Shown in pieces: positions 12,601-22,938 of a DNA stretch of 64,000 nt (the stretch's first letter is position 1; every line of letters begins with the position of its first letter). Both the position numbers and the translations under genes were made by a program. The notes beneath the pieces are model-generated. The model was not told the origin of the DNA. It did no database searches and saw nothing but the letters and a program-made list of their open reading frames with translations. The stretch comes from Anadara kagoshimensis (Eukaryota; Mollusca; Bivalvia; Arcoida; Arcidae), in NCBI GenBank assembly GCA_021292105.1, contig CM037870.1, forward strand, positions 23,576,424 to 23,640,423, read 5' to 3'.

Positions 12601-13915
12601 CCAATGACAGTAGCAGAGAAACAACTTTGGAGAGTTTAGAAATTTACTTCCGGTACGCCAAAATAATACTTTACTAATTGAGTTAGAGAAATTCCTCAAA
12701 CCCCTGTTTGTAAAGCAACATATATATCCATCCCTATTCAAATATCTCAGTCACTCCAAAATCTCATGAAGCACTAACACATGTTGTTAAAGTTCTAGAA
12801 ACAATGTTATTCTCTGCAACCAAAAAATAACCATTTATCAAGTTGGTACCCCAATCGTGGATGCCAAATATATAGCAGGGGAAAAAATCTCGTCTCTGTG
12901 AGTTTTAAATCCAATACCTCTTCAATGTCAACCTGGAGTGTTCTACCAGTTGAGTTAAAGAATAAATCGCTTTGACACTATTAAAGTCATGAGAAGCATA
13001 ATACCTAACACTTTGTGTATTAACTTAGTTATTTCAAAGCTAGATTTCTCCAATTATCTGTAATCAAAGAATGTTAAAGTAGACACTAATAACATCCATT
13101 TTTAATTGGAAGAAGATTTTTGCAATAAATAGGATCCCACAAATTTAAATATCTGTGAAAAACAAGTGAACAAATTTGTCTTGTTACTCTCAGTCCCAAT
13201 CACCAATGTGTATTGATGTTGAGGTTGTCCATGTGTTTAAATGAAAAGGTCAGGTTCATGAGTCCAGGTACTGCATTTGAAAATTCAAGATGAGAATCAT
13301 GCCTCTATTTGACACCCACATAGACTGGTTGTTTTCATACTGTCAGGCATACAATTTACAAATATTGTGACCTAGGACACGCTTCTGCAGTGTATTGGGT
13401 ATGGACCAGAAGGGCAAGAAAATGTTACAACCTCTTGGTACACCAAGTACTCGACCTCACATTGGCAATGCCACCTCAGTTATGACTATATACACATAGG
13501 AAGATAACTAGAGCTCTAATAATTTTGTGTAAAAAAATTATCTGTACTTCTCAGGAATATCAGAGACATGTGTCTTCGTGAACATAAATATTTGTGTTTG
13601 ACCTATGGCTGTTAGATTTACATAGTTGATACAAACACAAGATGTAATTGTCACTGGGAGGATAAAACACGGTGTTGTCACACTTAAACTATTTATGGAT
13701 AAGACACGATGACAAAATATGATAAAGGTTTCGCTTAATTAAATTGGTCTAGAAATATTAAAGATCTGCAATCTGTTTAAACCGGCACAATTTTAAAATT
13801 TACGTTTCAGATTTTTTTTCAGGAATCGCGTCACTCAAGTTAAAGACTTTACCCTCAAGACATGGTATCCCTCAGTACCACCACCTGGAACTTCTGAACT
13901 GTACGATCCACCCAT
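3388..13915 (-). CDS. GORASP2: Golgi reassembly-stacking protein (GRASP55/65 type), whole gene, 11 coding exons
   Basis: Peripheral Golgi protein that tethers cisternae and links them into ribbons through two PDZ-like GRASP domains. Exons read downward: 13853-13915, 11476-11556, 10052-10209, 9362-9407, 8787-8873, 8007-8135, 7288-7419, 6088-6151, 5389-5496, 4490-4642, 3388-3644. All have GT-AG borders. The N-terminus [13 protein letters not shown] keeps Gly2, the expected myristoylation site. His18 and Cys103, the zinc ligands known from GRASP55, fall at exactly those positions. PDZ1 covers about residues 2-107 ([11 protein letters not shown]) and PDZ2 about 108-200 ([14 protein letters not shown]); a Pro/Met/Gly/Ser-rich tail of roughly 220 residues follows and ends in ATAAT. 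Estimated length is about 427 aa, close to the vertebrate proteins. Exons 6 and 7 are recognisable but contain several single-base shifts (see findings). A possible poly(A) signal, AATAAA on the minus strand, lies at 2962-2967. Invertebrates usually have one GRASP gene, so the symbol means family, not strict orthology to one vertebrate paralogue. Confidence 0.93.
3735..4105. repeat. Degenerate ~60-bp tandem repeat in GORASP intron
   Basis: About six units sharing GACAAGAGAGATAACTCTAT and CTTTTATTTCATTGAACT, in the intron between exons 10 and 11. Confidence 0.7.
4490..4642 (-). CDS. GORASP2: GORASP exon 10
   Basis: 153 nt, phase 1 to 1, about one third proline plus many Leu, Ser, Thr and Met (for example [19 protein letters not shown]). 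Typical of the regulatory Ser/Pro-rich tail of GRASPs. Confidence 0.85.
5389..5496 (-). CDS. GORASP2: GORASP exon 9
   Basis: 108 nt, phase 1 to 1: [18 protein letters not shown] and then a Pro/Met-rich stretch. Acceptor TTTTGAACAG, donor GTAAGT. Confidence 0.82.
5690..5935. repeat. Dispersed repeat (TCAAACTAGTTTG type)
   Basis: Contains ACAGATAGACAGACGGACAT and CCCTCAAACTAGTTTGCAGG before GGTATAAA. Another copy is at 49690-49845 in the same orientation. In the GORASP intron between exons 8 and 9. Confidence 0.7.
6088..6151 (-). CDS. GORASP2: GORASP exon 8
   Basis: Sixty-four nt: [20 protein letters not shown], start of the Ser/Pro-rich tail. Clean frame, acceptor TTGTTGTAG, donor GTAAAT. 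Confidence 0.82.
6152..7287. other. GORASP intron 7
   Basis: No exon found. 7030-7230 has CGCGAAAATT-type words, like 23340-23530 and 52270-52600; these are dispersed repeats of the genome. Confidence 0.45.
7288..7419 (-). CDS. GORASP2: GORASP exon 7, end of PDZ2, with frameshifts
   Basis: Acceptor TTAACAG, donor GTTTGTG. Encodes [20 protein letters not shown], then reaches a stop in that frame. The last residues before the donor resemble DGFAEV, as in the vertebrate protein, but only after at least one inserted base. One base also appears to be missing at the acceptor side. Confidence 0.7.
8007..8135 (-). CDS. GORASP2: GORASP exon 6, PDZ2 core, with frameshifts
   Basis: Acceptor TTTTACAG is followed by [12 protein letters not shown] in frame. 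Reading then needs several one-base shifts (after the HE codons, in the middle, and at the GGGGG run near 8025-8030) to recover [10 protein letters not shown] and then PNGAWGGDG before the GTAAGT donor. The exon is 129 nt; an intact one should be about 131. Flanking exons are clean, so this may be residual assembly error or true decay. Confidence 0.75.
8691..8709. repeat. (GA)n microsatellite
   Basis: Short run of GA in GORASP intron 5. Confidence 0.85.
8787..8873 (-). CDS. GORASP2: GORASP exon 5 (start of PDZ2)
   Basis: Eighty-seven nt, 29 codons, phase 0 to 0: [20 protein letters not shown], then IGADSVLHE. This matches the beginning of the second GRASP domain. Confidence 0.92.
9362..9407 (-). 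CDS. GORASP2: GORASP exon 4
   Basis: Forty-six nt encoding [16 protein letters not shown], where Cys103 is the conserved zinc ligand. Borders are TTTTTTTTTCAG and GTAAGT. Confidence 0.9.
10052..10209 (-). CDS. GORASP2: GORASP exon 3 (PDZ1 core)
   Basis: 158 nt. It opens with [20 protein letters not shown] and ends with [11 protein letters not shown], the signature of GRASP PDZ1. Acceptor TTTTCAAG, donor GTAAGT. The open frame continues upstream into the intron, but homology stops at the acceptor. Confidence 0.93.
10395..10630. repeat. Dispersed repeat, family shared with 51275-51505
   Basis: Shared words in order: ACAGGGGGAGTG, AAGTCACCTAGAGTG / AAGTCGCCCTAAGTG, ACTAGTACAAGGC, CCATAAA, TGCATAC, GGAGATTAATAAA, GAACAGCTGAA. 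Confidence 0.75.
11007..11217. repeat. 38-bp tandem array in GORASP intron 2
   Basis: Six units of about 38 bp with the core GCATGCACTTACTGGACTTG and GTGGTCAAGTGGTCCAAA. A dispersed-repeat segment (11218-11380) continues directly from the last unit, so the array looks like slippage at its edge. Confidence 0.88.
11476..11556 (-). CDS. GORASP2: GORASP exon 2
   Basis: Eighty-one nt, phase 0 to 0, acceptor TTTTTCAG, donor GTATG. Encodes [18 protein letters not shown] and the start of the first PDZ-like fold. Confidence 0.92.
12047..12228. mobile_element. MITE-like element with terminal inverted repeats
   Basis: About 182 bp. Left end ACAGTCCAACCTGCCTTAAA and right end TATAGAAAGGTTTGACTGTA form an imperfect inverted repeat of about 28 bp including AAGGCCAC/GTGGCCTT. 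Related copies at 19047-19234 and 50736-50932. No coding capacity. Confidence 0.72.
12229..13852. other. GORASP intron 1, unannotated part
   Basis: No exon or clear repeat beyond short tRNA-like traces (about 12900-12960 and 13420-13480). Confidence 0.4.
13853..13915 (-). CDS. GORASP2: GORASP exon 1 (start codon)
   Basis: Sixty-three nt, 21 codons, starting at ATG 13913-13915 and ending EGYHVLR before the donor GTAAAG. It contains Gly2 and the zinc ligand His18. The start is chosen because it places Gly2 directly after Met, as N-myristoylation requires. Confidence 0.92.
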
Positions 13916-14880
13916 TACTGTAGTGGCGTACGTTTAAACAAATTCTGACAAGTTGTTTTTCTTCGCTTGGAGATCCAAAATGGCCTCAACGTGGCAAAAA
14001 TTGCTGCGTTGGATTACTTCCGGTATCAGACTTCCGGTGTTTCGTTTTGTGTATTTCCCTTACTGTACCACGCGCACCATATCATAAATCCATTTTGAAC
14101 GTTTCTCTGTTTTCGAAGCATTCGAAGCATTTCGAAGCATTGTATTTAAAATCTTAGAAATATAAACCAGTGATTCTCGCTGTGTGAATTTAGAAAGTAC
14201 TCAGCTAAAATCAATTTATGTTAGCAGAGACATATAAAAGGGTTTTATATGCCTCTGATGCGAGTCAAATCATGATTGTCAACGATTTTACATAGTGACC
14301 GAATCATGGAATACTTTTTGCACACATCGGTATTTTTATTTAAAACCGAGTTCTATAAACTACAATAACATGAGTTCTAGGCACGACCTACGCTGAGAGC
14401 GCAGCTAAATGATAGGTGCATAATGATAATGATTTTACAAGTTAGTTGTGGTATTTTAAATGAACTTTAATTTTAGTTGTTTATAAATTAAAAAAAAATC
14501 CCATTCCAAGTGTACGTATTATATTTCACTTATATTCGTAAAGACGACCACTGACTAATAAATGACTTTTCAAGTTGAGTGAATTCTCACGGATGATATA
14601 AAAAATTCAACATACCGTCAACAATTCCCAATCCGAGTCTTGAGATTCCTGATGATATTCGTCAAACTTTTCAGAAGGCACTTACCCATACAGAATCTAC
14701 TCGGGAGTGATTTGAACTTGCTAACCAAGTTGTTGTCTCGTTTACTCCGGTGCTGATCTGACTGACAGTTAATTTCAATTTAAACGATTAAAAACCTGTT
14801 GATAGTGTATTTGCTGTAATAACGAATTCCGTCATCAGATGAAAAAGACATACAGTTCACTGGAAGTCTATCCAGTATCA
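13916..14880. other. GORASP upstream region
   Basis: Holds the 5' UTR and promoter of GORASP by position. CG dinucleotides are locally more frequent around 13920-14120, but no TATA box or clear start site is recognised. No other gene seen. Confidence 0.4.
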
Positions 14881-14897
14881 TCGGGCAGCCATTTCAG

Positions 14898-15425
14898 ACC
14901 CAGTAACCGTTGTCAGCAGTGTCCCACATAGCAGTGTTGGGAGCCACTTAATTCAGAGCAAGTAACAGTTGTTGGCAGTGTCCCAGAGGACAATGTTTGG
15001 GGACCACTCAAGATATAGTGGCAATATTGTCAGTGTCGTCATAAAGGATAGTATCAGAGAGCCAGACCAGTTACAGTAACAGTTGTCGATAGTGTCCCAC
15101 AGGATAGTGTTAGGGAACGACACCAGAACTATGTTACAACAATTATCAACAGTGTCATACAGAGAAGTAGTCTTGACCCGAGAAACTACTTCAAATCAAG
15201 TTACAGTTGTCAGCAGTGTCCTGCATGCTGGTTTTGGAGAACCAGAGATCCAGTCATGGCATCGTGGTCATGCAGGACAGTGCTCACCAGGGAGCAACAG
15301 TAACCAGCTGTCAGTGGTGATACACAAGGTAATATTAGAGAATCAGTATTGTTATACAAAACAGTGTGAAAGAGCTACATCGTATCCAGTAACAATTTTT
15401 AACAGCGCTCTTCAGGTCTCAAGGC
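14898..15425. repeat. Degenerate ~60-bp tandem array
   Basis: Units start at about 14902, 14962, 15018, 15076, 15132, 15200, 15299 and 15389 and share GTAACAGTTGTCAGCAGTGT and CCCACAGGATAGTGTTAGGG. The open frame over 15083-15499 is a by-product of this repeat. Confidence 0.75.
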
Positions 15426-16207
15426 TGTTTAGAGTTGGTGAAGTGGCAATGTTTGAGTGGCATAAATGTACCACTGAAAATGATCCTTTGGTAAAATAAA
15501 ATACTATACTTTAAGTGCACTGCGCTGCTTTTGAAATCTGATTCTACATTTTCAAGACAACATGAGATGTTTAAATAGAACTTAAGGCAATAGTTCTTAA
15601 CTCTAAAAACACATTGAAAAACATCATTCATAACTGAGTATTTATTGAATGGAGGTTAATGTCCCACGCAAGACTATTTTACACAGTAGATCGAGGCGTC
15701 ACCCAATATAGGCGAAGTTGTCAAACTTGAACTTTGCGAATTGTTAAGATGTGTAATAATTTGAAGATTATTTCAAGCTTTTAACATCTGGAAAAATGTA
15801 TTAAAAAGCATACCCATAGTTCCAAACAGATTGCCAAAATTGCGAAATTTAAGTTAGGGAATAATTGTGAAACAGGGAACGGGTGATTAAAAAAACACCA
15901 GCATATAGATAAAATCACTAGCAATATATAGAAAATATGTTATTTCGGATAGGCATTCACATATGTTCACAGATCGTCTGTCGCACTAATGGTGTTGAAA
16001 AAACCATATCCATTTGCAGCAGATTTGGGAAGCACGAACCTAGTTGCAAGCTATAGCAGAGATCAAAGATCAATAGCAATCTATGATAAAATTTGAAATT
16101 CCTCAAAAGCTAAGGTATACTCCCTCATGCAAAGTATTTTCTTAGCTAAATTTGATAAAATATATTTTGGTCCTTTGGGTGGTATCTTTTCAACATCTTG
16201 AAAACTA

Positions 16208-16310
16208 GTTTGGTTTCATAATTTTGGTCCAAGCACTACTTATGAGGAATTGTATTCCGAAACGACCGTCTAGTGCTGTAAAATTAAAACTGGCATAATA
16301 TGTAAAATAA
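16208..16310. repeat. Dispersed repeat (GAAACGACCGTCTAGTGCT type)
   Basis: Matches 42205-42300 in the same direction and 59540-59612 inverted; shared word GCACTACT.A.GAGGA and CGAAAC..C.GTCTAGT. Confidence 0.75.
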
Positions 16311-16395
16311 TAACCGAGAATCCACAGCAGTGGATAACTTTGGTTAAGAATAACTAGAATAGTATCGGTTAAGTGACTCTTATACATAATAAAAC

Positions 16396-16716
16396 GTCAG
16401 CGGTAGCTCAGCTGGAAGAGTACTCGCTCCGTAAGTAGAATGTCGTGGGTTCGAGCCCAGACTGGGTCTGACCCAAAACTTGAAAGTGGGTAGTGATTGT
16501 TCTTTCGCCAAGCACTCTGCATTACGAAATGAAACTGTCACGATTCTTTCGAATGGGAACTTAAAATAAACGAAGTTCTGTGTCACGGTAGGCTTGGCAC
16601 GCTAAGGAACCCTGCTGTATGATGCCATCAGGCAAAATTTCTGCACCCTTGCCTATAGCTGGCGACGTCTCGATATCGAAGGTAAACATTCTTGACTGTG
16701 AGGTTAAACACCATAA
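16396..16716 (+). mobile_element. Full-length tRNA-derived SINE
   Basis: Head with box A TAGCTCAGCTGGAAGAG and box B GGTTCGAGCCC, as in a pol III promoter; the body includes CTTGAAAGTGGGTAGTGATT and TTCGCCAAGCACTC; the tail ends CGACGTCTCGATATCGA and CTTGACTGTGAGGTTAAACA. About 320 bp. The family has at least eight copies or fragments here. Confidence 0.85.
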
Positions 16717-19046
16717 CTGAACCCAACTCATAAGCGATCCTATTATATATTTGTCTTGTTTGCTTGTTTATATCATTTGTAGAGCGGTGTTCAATCTAGA
16801 AACTTGGCCAGACCTTGATTTGAAAAAATAGACCTCTCGATATTGACAAAAGGGGGCATTAAACATTATACCAAATTATTCTGGTTTATTTGAAAAAGGT
16901 AAACTGTTTAATTCATACAACTTGTATTAACTCTATATATGTATACCGAACACAAACATATCCATGTCCAAAACCGAAATCCCATAAGCAAAACTTTTGA
17001 AAACTGGCGAATTAAGATAACACGCGGAATTCCAACACGGAAGTGAGTTTAGGTGCTTCGAAAGAGTATGCTAGCTATACACCAAAAAGCTACATGTATA
17101 TCATATGTCTCATCTTGAAAAAAAGTTAAAAGAACAAGATTTTTTTACATTTGGCTGAAATTGATCAACACTTGAACACTTTTGTGGTCTGTTTTGAGGT
17201 CTTTATAATTATGTTGGGTCTAATGTTGCTAGGGGCTCTTTTAGACAGTGCTAGTTAATACAATACATTGGCAATATTGTCGAGTACACGCTTTTCAGAT
17301 CTTCTATTATAAAAACGCCGTGTAAACTTTAACCTTATAATGCTGACGTGGTTTCATTTTTCTTCGTTGCTTCGAAAATGTTAGTTGTGTGAGATAAAAC
17401 ATCTGAGGCATTAAATGGAACTTGATTGTACGAAGTGGTAATTTAGTTAATACTACCACAGTATGCGTTTATGGATTGTGACCAATGAAATGTGTATTGG
17501 AGATGCAGATGCTTCAACGCGCATACATATGCACATACAATGTACTTAAGGAAATTAAGTGGAGATTTTTCCGTTAAAAGGCATGGACAAAAGATGTTTT
17601 GATAATATTGGCTTAGTAACTGACCAAGTAAATGTCTTGTCGGCATCACCATATAGTCATCAATTACCAAGGAACTAATATAAGCGTCATTAAATAAGAC
17701 TAGCAAGATTTGTCGTTGCCATGGAAACTAATTTAATCATGACTGCAGAAGTTTAACAAATTTGTATGAAAAAGGAATATGGCAAGACAGACGTTTAGCT
17801 GTATTATTTATTATATTGATTGAAGGAAATATTATTAACCATCTTAGGCAAAAGACGGATGTACTTCGAGCAGACGACATGAAAAGGTATGTGTTAATTT
17901 CGGAATCTTAACTCTCGTCTGTACTTAAGATATCTTAATTATTTATGTTTTGTTTTATTTAATGAATTTATTTTTTTCTTTGGTTTTTATAGTATATAAT
18001 ATTGATTGGATTGATGTTTTATACAGAATATTATCAGCATAGACGGATAAATCTGAAGCAGACGACATTGAAGTGTTTTAACACCCAAAGATTATTTCAC
18101 TTATATCGAGGTGGTCATTAATGAGGATGGAGAAAACGAAGTACCCGGAGATAACTACACACCTTCGTCAAGCGAAGAATATGTGAGATTCGAACCAAGG
18201 CGATGATGGGCACTGTGGTGATTTAAAAAAAAAAACACGGCTCAGCTGAGGACTCTGGTATGTCTGGATCCTTAGAACGTTTACTTATTTCATACAAAAC
18301 GTTGAATGTACATATTCCGTTTATACTGTGCCATGGTCATATCATTGATATAAAATATTCTTTCAATATTGTTGTGGTCAGCCTGAAGAAAAAACATACG
18401 ACAGGAAATATGAAATGAAAGAGTATGAAAATGAGCTCCTCAAAATAACACAAACTGTTTATTGTAGTTCTAGAAATACAACTTCCATTTATTATTTTTA
18501 AAAAAATATTGGTTTTTCTTAAAAACATATTCTATTTTCTTTTTTTTCAAATTGAGTCTTGGGGTCCTAGACTGTTTTAACATTTTACGTGATTTGTAGT
18601 TGGTTGGAACACCTGGTCCATCTTTCAAATCATTCCTTCACTTAAATCTGGCAAATGAAAACTGAATATTTTTTCTAATTGTTAAGGTATGCAGGTGTCA
18701 TTTTGAAGACCACTCCAAGCTTATGTCATCTATAAAAAATCTTTTGAAGTTCAAAAAGAGATTGCCAAAATTTGGCCATTTTACGTCAAGAAAAATCTTG
18801 TTTAAAAAACATTGTGAAATTGGGACCAGATTGTCTTGAGAAAACCCTTATTCTGGAAGCAAAGTTCTTTGCTTCTTTACAAAGATTTTGTGTACTATTG
18901 CTGAAACTTACTCATGTAATCCATGATATTGAAAATCACATGTTTTATTAAAATTGTCTGAAACAAAACATCATCCCACATAAGTGCAATACATAGGGAA
19001 CATTTAGCCGTTGTAATAAAACTGTTATATAAAAAATTGTGGAACT
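16717..19046. other. Intergenic, no gene seen
   Basis: Fragment of the same SINE at 18090-18200. Two related short motifs (AGACGGATGTACTTCGAGCA near 17853, AGACGGATAAATCTGAAGCA near 18041) stand close together. Otherwise AT-rich and unannotated. Confidence 0.45.
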
Positions 19047-19234
19047 ACAGTCCAGTCTGCCTTAAAGGCCACCTATATATAAGGACCACCTGGTTATAAA
19101 GGCAGATAGAATTGTATCCTAATTGTTATTTATTCATAATACCGGTATCTGAATCTGTATATAAAGGTCACTTGCCCATAAAGACCACTTTTACTGGTTC
19201 CATTGGGTTGCATTTATAGACAGGTTTGACTGTA
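19047..19234. mobile_element. MITE-like element, second copy
   Basis: Same element and orientation as 12047-12228: ACAGTCCAGTCTGCCTTAAA at the left, GACAGGTTTGACTGTA at the right. Confidence 0.72.
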
Positions 19235-19838
19235 GTATATAACGATCATGTACATCAAAGAAAAATAGAATAAGTTATATGGTTGCAACATTTTTATATT
19301 TATTTAGTAAACAACAATACCGTTGAACAAGCACTATTATCACAATAACCTTAATAGTCTAGTAATTCTAGCCGAAAAAATGACCAAACCCTTAACTAAT
19401 CGCAGCATAATTTATTTTTACATAAGGATATCCCTCAACATGTTATCTATCCAAGAAAAAAGTCCCAAGCAATCCAAGTATAGGAAATTGAGAAAATATA
19501 CTTAGATTAATATGGATACCCAGCAGCAATATAATATCTACAATAAGCATACAAATTTACTTTAGGTTTAGCTTAAGTAGAGATACTTATTCAGTTAATA
19601 TGCGTCCAATTTGCCAAACTTTTAGACCAAAATCATATCAGTGCCACCTAGGCCACAAGCAATACGCTTAATGTACGTTATCACGTTATCAATTTAGTTC
19701 CATCGTCAATTAGCCGTTGCTCTATACACGATATACCTAATGGCAATTAATTGTCAAATTTTGTGACTAACAACATTATTCCATTGTTGTTTAAATGTAA
19801 GTTACAAATACGTTTTGCTCTCTTGGATGACATTTTTG

Positions 19839-22550
19839 TTATACGAATTCAAACTCACTTTCAGAATTATGTCCATTATTTTGTGGTGATGACACAATCT
19901 TCACAATTTTGTTAATACACCTAGTTGAATGTTCCTTTATTTCCCACAGTTCTGGAATTACAAATTCCATGTCCTGGTGTTTTCCAGATTGGAAAATTTT
20001 ATAAATTCCGTCTGAAAGAATATCCATTCTTTCTAGCACTGAGTATAGAACTTCATATTGGTGCACTCTTTCCTGTAAATGTACTGCTGTATATTCAGCA
20101 ATATAGTTCAACTCCAAATACAGATCTATCATACAGTTTAAAAAGGCGGGAATCTTATCAATTGTTTCCTGAGCTGTCCCGCTTTCTAGATAATCATCAA
20201 ATTTGGAGATATAATCCGTTGGCCTCAAATTTTGAGCAATAAGGCGTTTTAGTTTTGTGGATAAAATCCATTTGTTGGATTTCATAAGCTGCGTTTTCCA
20301 AGGATTTTGGCATGCACGATGACGCACTGCAGTTTTATGCAATTCTGAATTGTTATCATATTTCAATACATAATCATGAATGAATGTTCTGATTTGAAGT
20401 TTAATGGCGTTTCTCTTATCATTAGTGTCCAAACAATAAGGCAAGGAATGTGTGGCTGTAAGTTTTAGACATACCCAGCAAAATTTGATTCCACAACAAC
20501 ACACCATATGGTTACAGCCGCCGTATTTCTCTATAAATCTGAAACATTTTGGACAATGCTTTCCGTAAACTGTAAACTGAGGAGCAAAGTCTGACTGCGA
20601 CACATTGCTGACCCCAGATTGAGTTAATTTTGTCTCATAATGTTTAGCAGTTTCACACGAAGCTGGCCAATGCGCTTGTTCCAAACAGTCAAAACACACA
20701 TGGCTACCACAAACACATTTGACATTCATTGATTTCTGGGAAATATTCGCAAGTTTAAGAACTCGGCCACATCCTGGGTTTGGACACCATTTTGTTTCTT
20801 TGTTCATGAATACTTGAGAATCGTGCTCTCTCGTTGCAAGATCTTGTACAAAGTCGACATTAACCAGTGTCATCAAGGTAGCACGATCGACTAAGGCATC
20901 ACATTGGTACTGAGGACATGTCAAGTTACTGTACCACAAACTAGCCCTGCCGGTAATATAACCCATCCAACATTCATTACAAAACCAATGTCCACACGAT
21001 TGAAGAGCGGATACCGATCTCTCTCCGGATATAATGTTTTCAAAACATACAGGACAGTTCTCCGGCGGAACGCAGTCAAAACCAAGCTCGCTTGGCGTGT
21101 CCTTCTCCACAACGGCTTCACCGCGGAAAATTTCTTTACGAATCATTTCAGAAGATGGATAATAAACAACATTCTCTTTTCCAAGACATGCCTCCAAAGT
21201 AGAACATTTTAATTTTTTGCTAACTCCGCGCTGTCGCTTTTTGTGCATGCGTGAATAAAAATATTCCGGTGAAATTGTTTCCACAAAAAACGAAGTACGT
21301 TGGATAACTTCATCAACGTCCATTTGTTCAAAGTCTTCTATGGTGTTAATCTGTACCGTTTTCAATTTGGACTTTAAATTCAGGTAGACTTTATAAACGT
21401 CCAAATCTGTCATGATAGTTCCATCCATAGCTGTGTTCATGTCATATTCAAAAACAACAAAAGCTGCGAAATCAAGTGATCTATCAATGTATACTTTGTC
21501 TGTGATATCAATGACAAATTTACGCGGGAAACACTTGCATTCAATGTATGAATCGCCATATTGCTTTTTCAGGGAGTGAGGACGTACACCAGCAGACGAT
21601 ATTAGAACGTAAACGGGTAGCATTTCCAGATACAACTTCGCCTTGCCGTCGCCATTTTTAGTTTGATGATTACAAACTTTCTTGTTTCTTAATTGTTTTG
21701 CATTTTCAAAACCATCGCCAAATTTCAAAATCGTCTGACCAGACTCCGATTTGACATCAAGCCTTTTGAATAGAATATCGCAAAATGTTTCTTCAGAGAA
21801 CCCACGCGTGTATTCTGTTTCACCTGAACATTCAGCTTCATTTTCAATGTCAACTTTGTCACGGTAGATATATTTGAGCTCATAATCTTCAATGCATTGG
21901 TCCTTGAATTTTGAATATTTGCTCCTGGAAACATTACCACGATCACGATGACGCCTCTCGTCTTTCTTCTTCAACAGGTATTCTCTCCAGTTTTCATGAT
22001 CAGTTACGTATTTTCGGTTGTGCATTAAAGAACTTGACATCGGACAAGGGTATACAACTTCATATTTTAAACTTGGATTAGAATTGTCAATGTTTTCTGT
22101 CACAGAAATGTAAGGTGTTTTTAATTTGGACTTTATCTTTCTGTTGTTACTTTTTCCAACACTGTTAACATTGAAATACGTTTTTTTATTTGGTAAAACA
22201 TGTCTATCCCTTTCCTGGGTTGAACACAACTCGACACACCTTGCGGACCGCTTTAGATTATGTGATTCACTTAGAGTGGTCCTGATTCCAGCGTAGAAAT
22301 TGTCCTTGTTGTACAAAATTTGATCTTTTAACAGTCTCGGGATTACCCACCTACCCTTTTTGTTCAGCGAGTATTCAATCCAATCACAATTCACCGACCA
22401 GTCTTCTAAAATGTCCTCATCTACAGCGTCCGTATTCTGTGTGCTCCTAACAATATAACTCTGCCGTTTATACACCCTGTTGAATTTACTGTTGGAAGCC
22501 CTCAATGTATTTCCTGAACGGACTCCCCCTTTTCCATATTTTCGAACCAT
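19839..22550 (-). CDS. RBR-type E3 ubiquitin ligase, Ariadne-like, intronless
   Basis: Single open frame of 903 codons. RBR ligases take ubiquitin from an E2 onto a RING2 cysteine and then to substrate. RING1 starts at Cys499 (CPVC, then CGHWFCNEC at 519-527). The IBR runs from about 589 (KWCPNPGC) to 638 (CFDCLEQAHWPASC). RING2 runs 666-706: CPKC at 666-669, catalytic Cys679 in YGGCNHM, FCWVC at 690-694, and extra ligands His701 and Cys706. The helical C-terminus (about 710-903) is placed like the Ariadne domain. HHARI has about 557 residues; here the extra length is an N-terminal segment of about 490 residues, basic and Lys/Arg/Asn-rich, with no domain I recognise. There is no intron in 2.7 kb, unlike the neighbours, which suggests a retrocopy or an intronless family. 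Possible poly(A) signals are AATAAA (minus) at 19411-19416 and 19299-19304. The RBR assignment is secure; the subfamily is less so. Confidence 0.93.
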   Translation of the reverse strand: MVRKYGKGGVRSGNTLRASNSKFNRVYKRQSYIVRSTQNTDAVDEDILEDWSVNCDWIEYSLNKKGRWVIPRLLKDQILYNKDNFYAGIRTTLSESHNLKRSARCVELCSTQERDRHVLPNKKTYFNVNSVGKSNNRKIKSKLKTPYISVTENIDNSNPSLKYEVVYPCPMSSSLMHNRKYVTDHENWREYLLKKKDERRHRDRGNVSRSKYSKFKDQCIEDYELKYIYRDKVDIENEAECSGETEYTRGFSEETFCDILFKRLDVKSESGQTILKFGDGFENAKQLRNKKVCNHQTKNGDGKAKLYLEMLPVYVLISSAGVRPHSLKKQYGDSYIECKCFPRKFVIDITDKVYIDRSLDFAAFVVFEYDMNTAMDGTIMTDLDVYKVYLNLKSKLKTVQINTIEDFEQMDVDEVIQRTSFFVETISPEYFYSRMHKKRQRGVSKKLKCSTLEACLGKENVVYYPSSEMIRKEIFRGEAVVEKDTPSELGFDCVPPENCPVCFENIISGERSVSALQSCGHWFCNECWMGYITGRASLWYSNLTCPQYQCDALVDRATLMTLVNVDFVQDLATREHDSQVFMNKETKWCPNPGCGRVLKLANISQKSMNVKCVCGSHVCFDCLEQAHWPASCETAKHYETKLTQSGVSNVSQSDFAPQFTVYGKHCPKCFRFIEKYGGCNHMVCCCGIKFCWVCLKLTATHSLPYCLDTNDKRNAIKLQIRTFIHDYVLKYDNNSELHKTAVRHRACQNPWKTQLMKSNKWILSTKLKRLIAQNLRPTDYISKFDDYLESGTAQETIDKIPAFLNCMIDLYLELNYIAEYTAVHLQERVHQYEVLYSVLERMDILSDGIYKIFQSGKHQDMEFVIPELWEIKEHSTRCINKIVKIVSSPQNNGHNSESEFEFV

Positions 22551-22938
22551 TTTGTTGTGATTTTAAACACATATCAATGAAGGAAGACGCTTACTATGTA
22601 TATTATAGCTAAGTTGCCTATATGTTGTGCAATCATCGATCTATAAATACCAATACGTTATTGATTCGTTGTAATAAGTACCCGTGTTGATAAAAATAGA
22701 TTTCATTTAAAGATATATGTGTACATTTATATATATGATCTATACATGTATAATGCTTCAATGTGTCTGAACGTTTTTTAAAAACCCAGGTTACACTATG
22801 ATACCAACAAAAGAATTGGTTTTCCCCTGATCCGGTAACAGTCGATCAAAAAATAAAAAAACAACCCTTTTAACATCATATTTGTTCAAGTGAATGGGTA
22901 GGTAGAGAAAATATTTGATACGACTATGTATACTTACT

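Noticed and set aside
15083-15499. Open frame of 138 codons on the plus strand
   Set aside because: It runs across a degenerate ~60-bp tandem array and has no family resemblance or splice context.
16396-16468. Possible tRNA gene
   Set aside because: Boxes A and B are good, but the acceptor stem does not close and the sequence continues into a SINE body.
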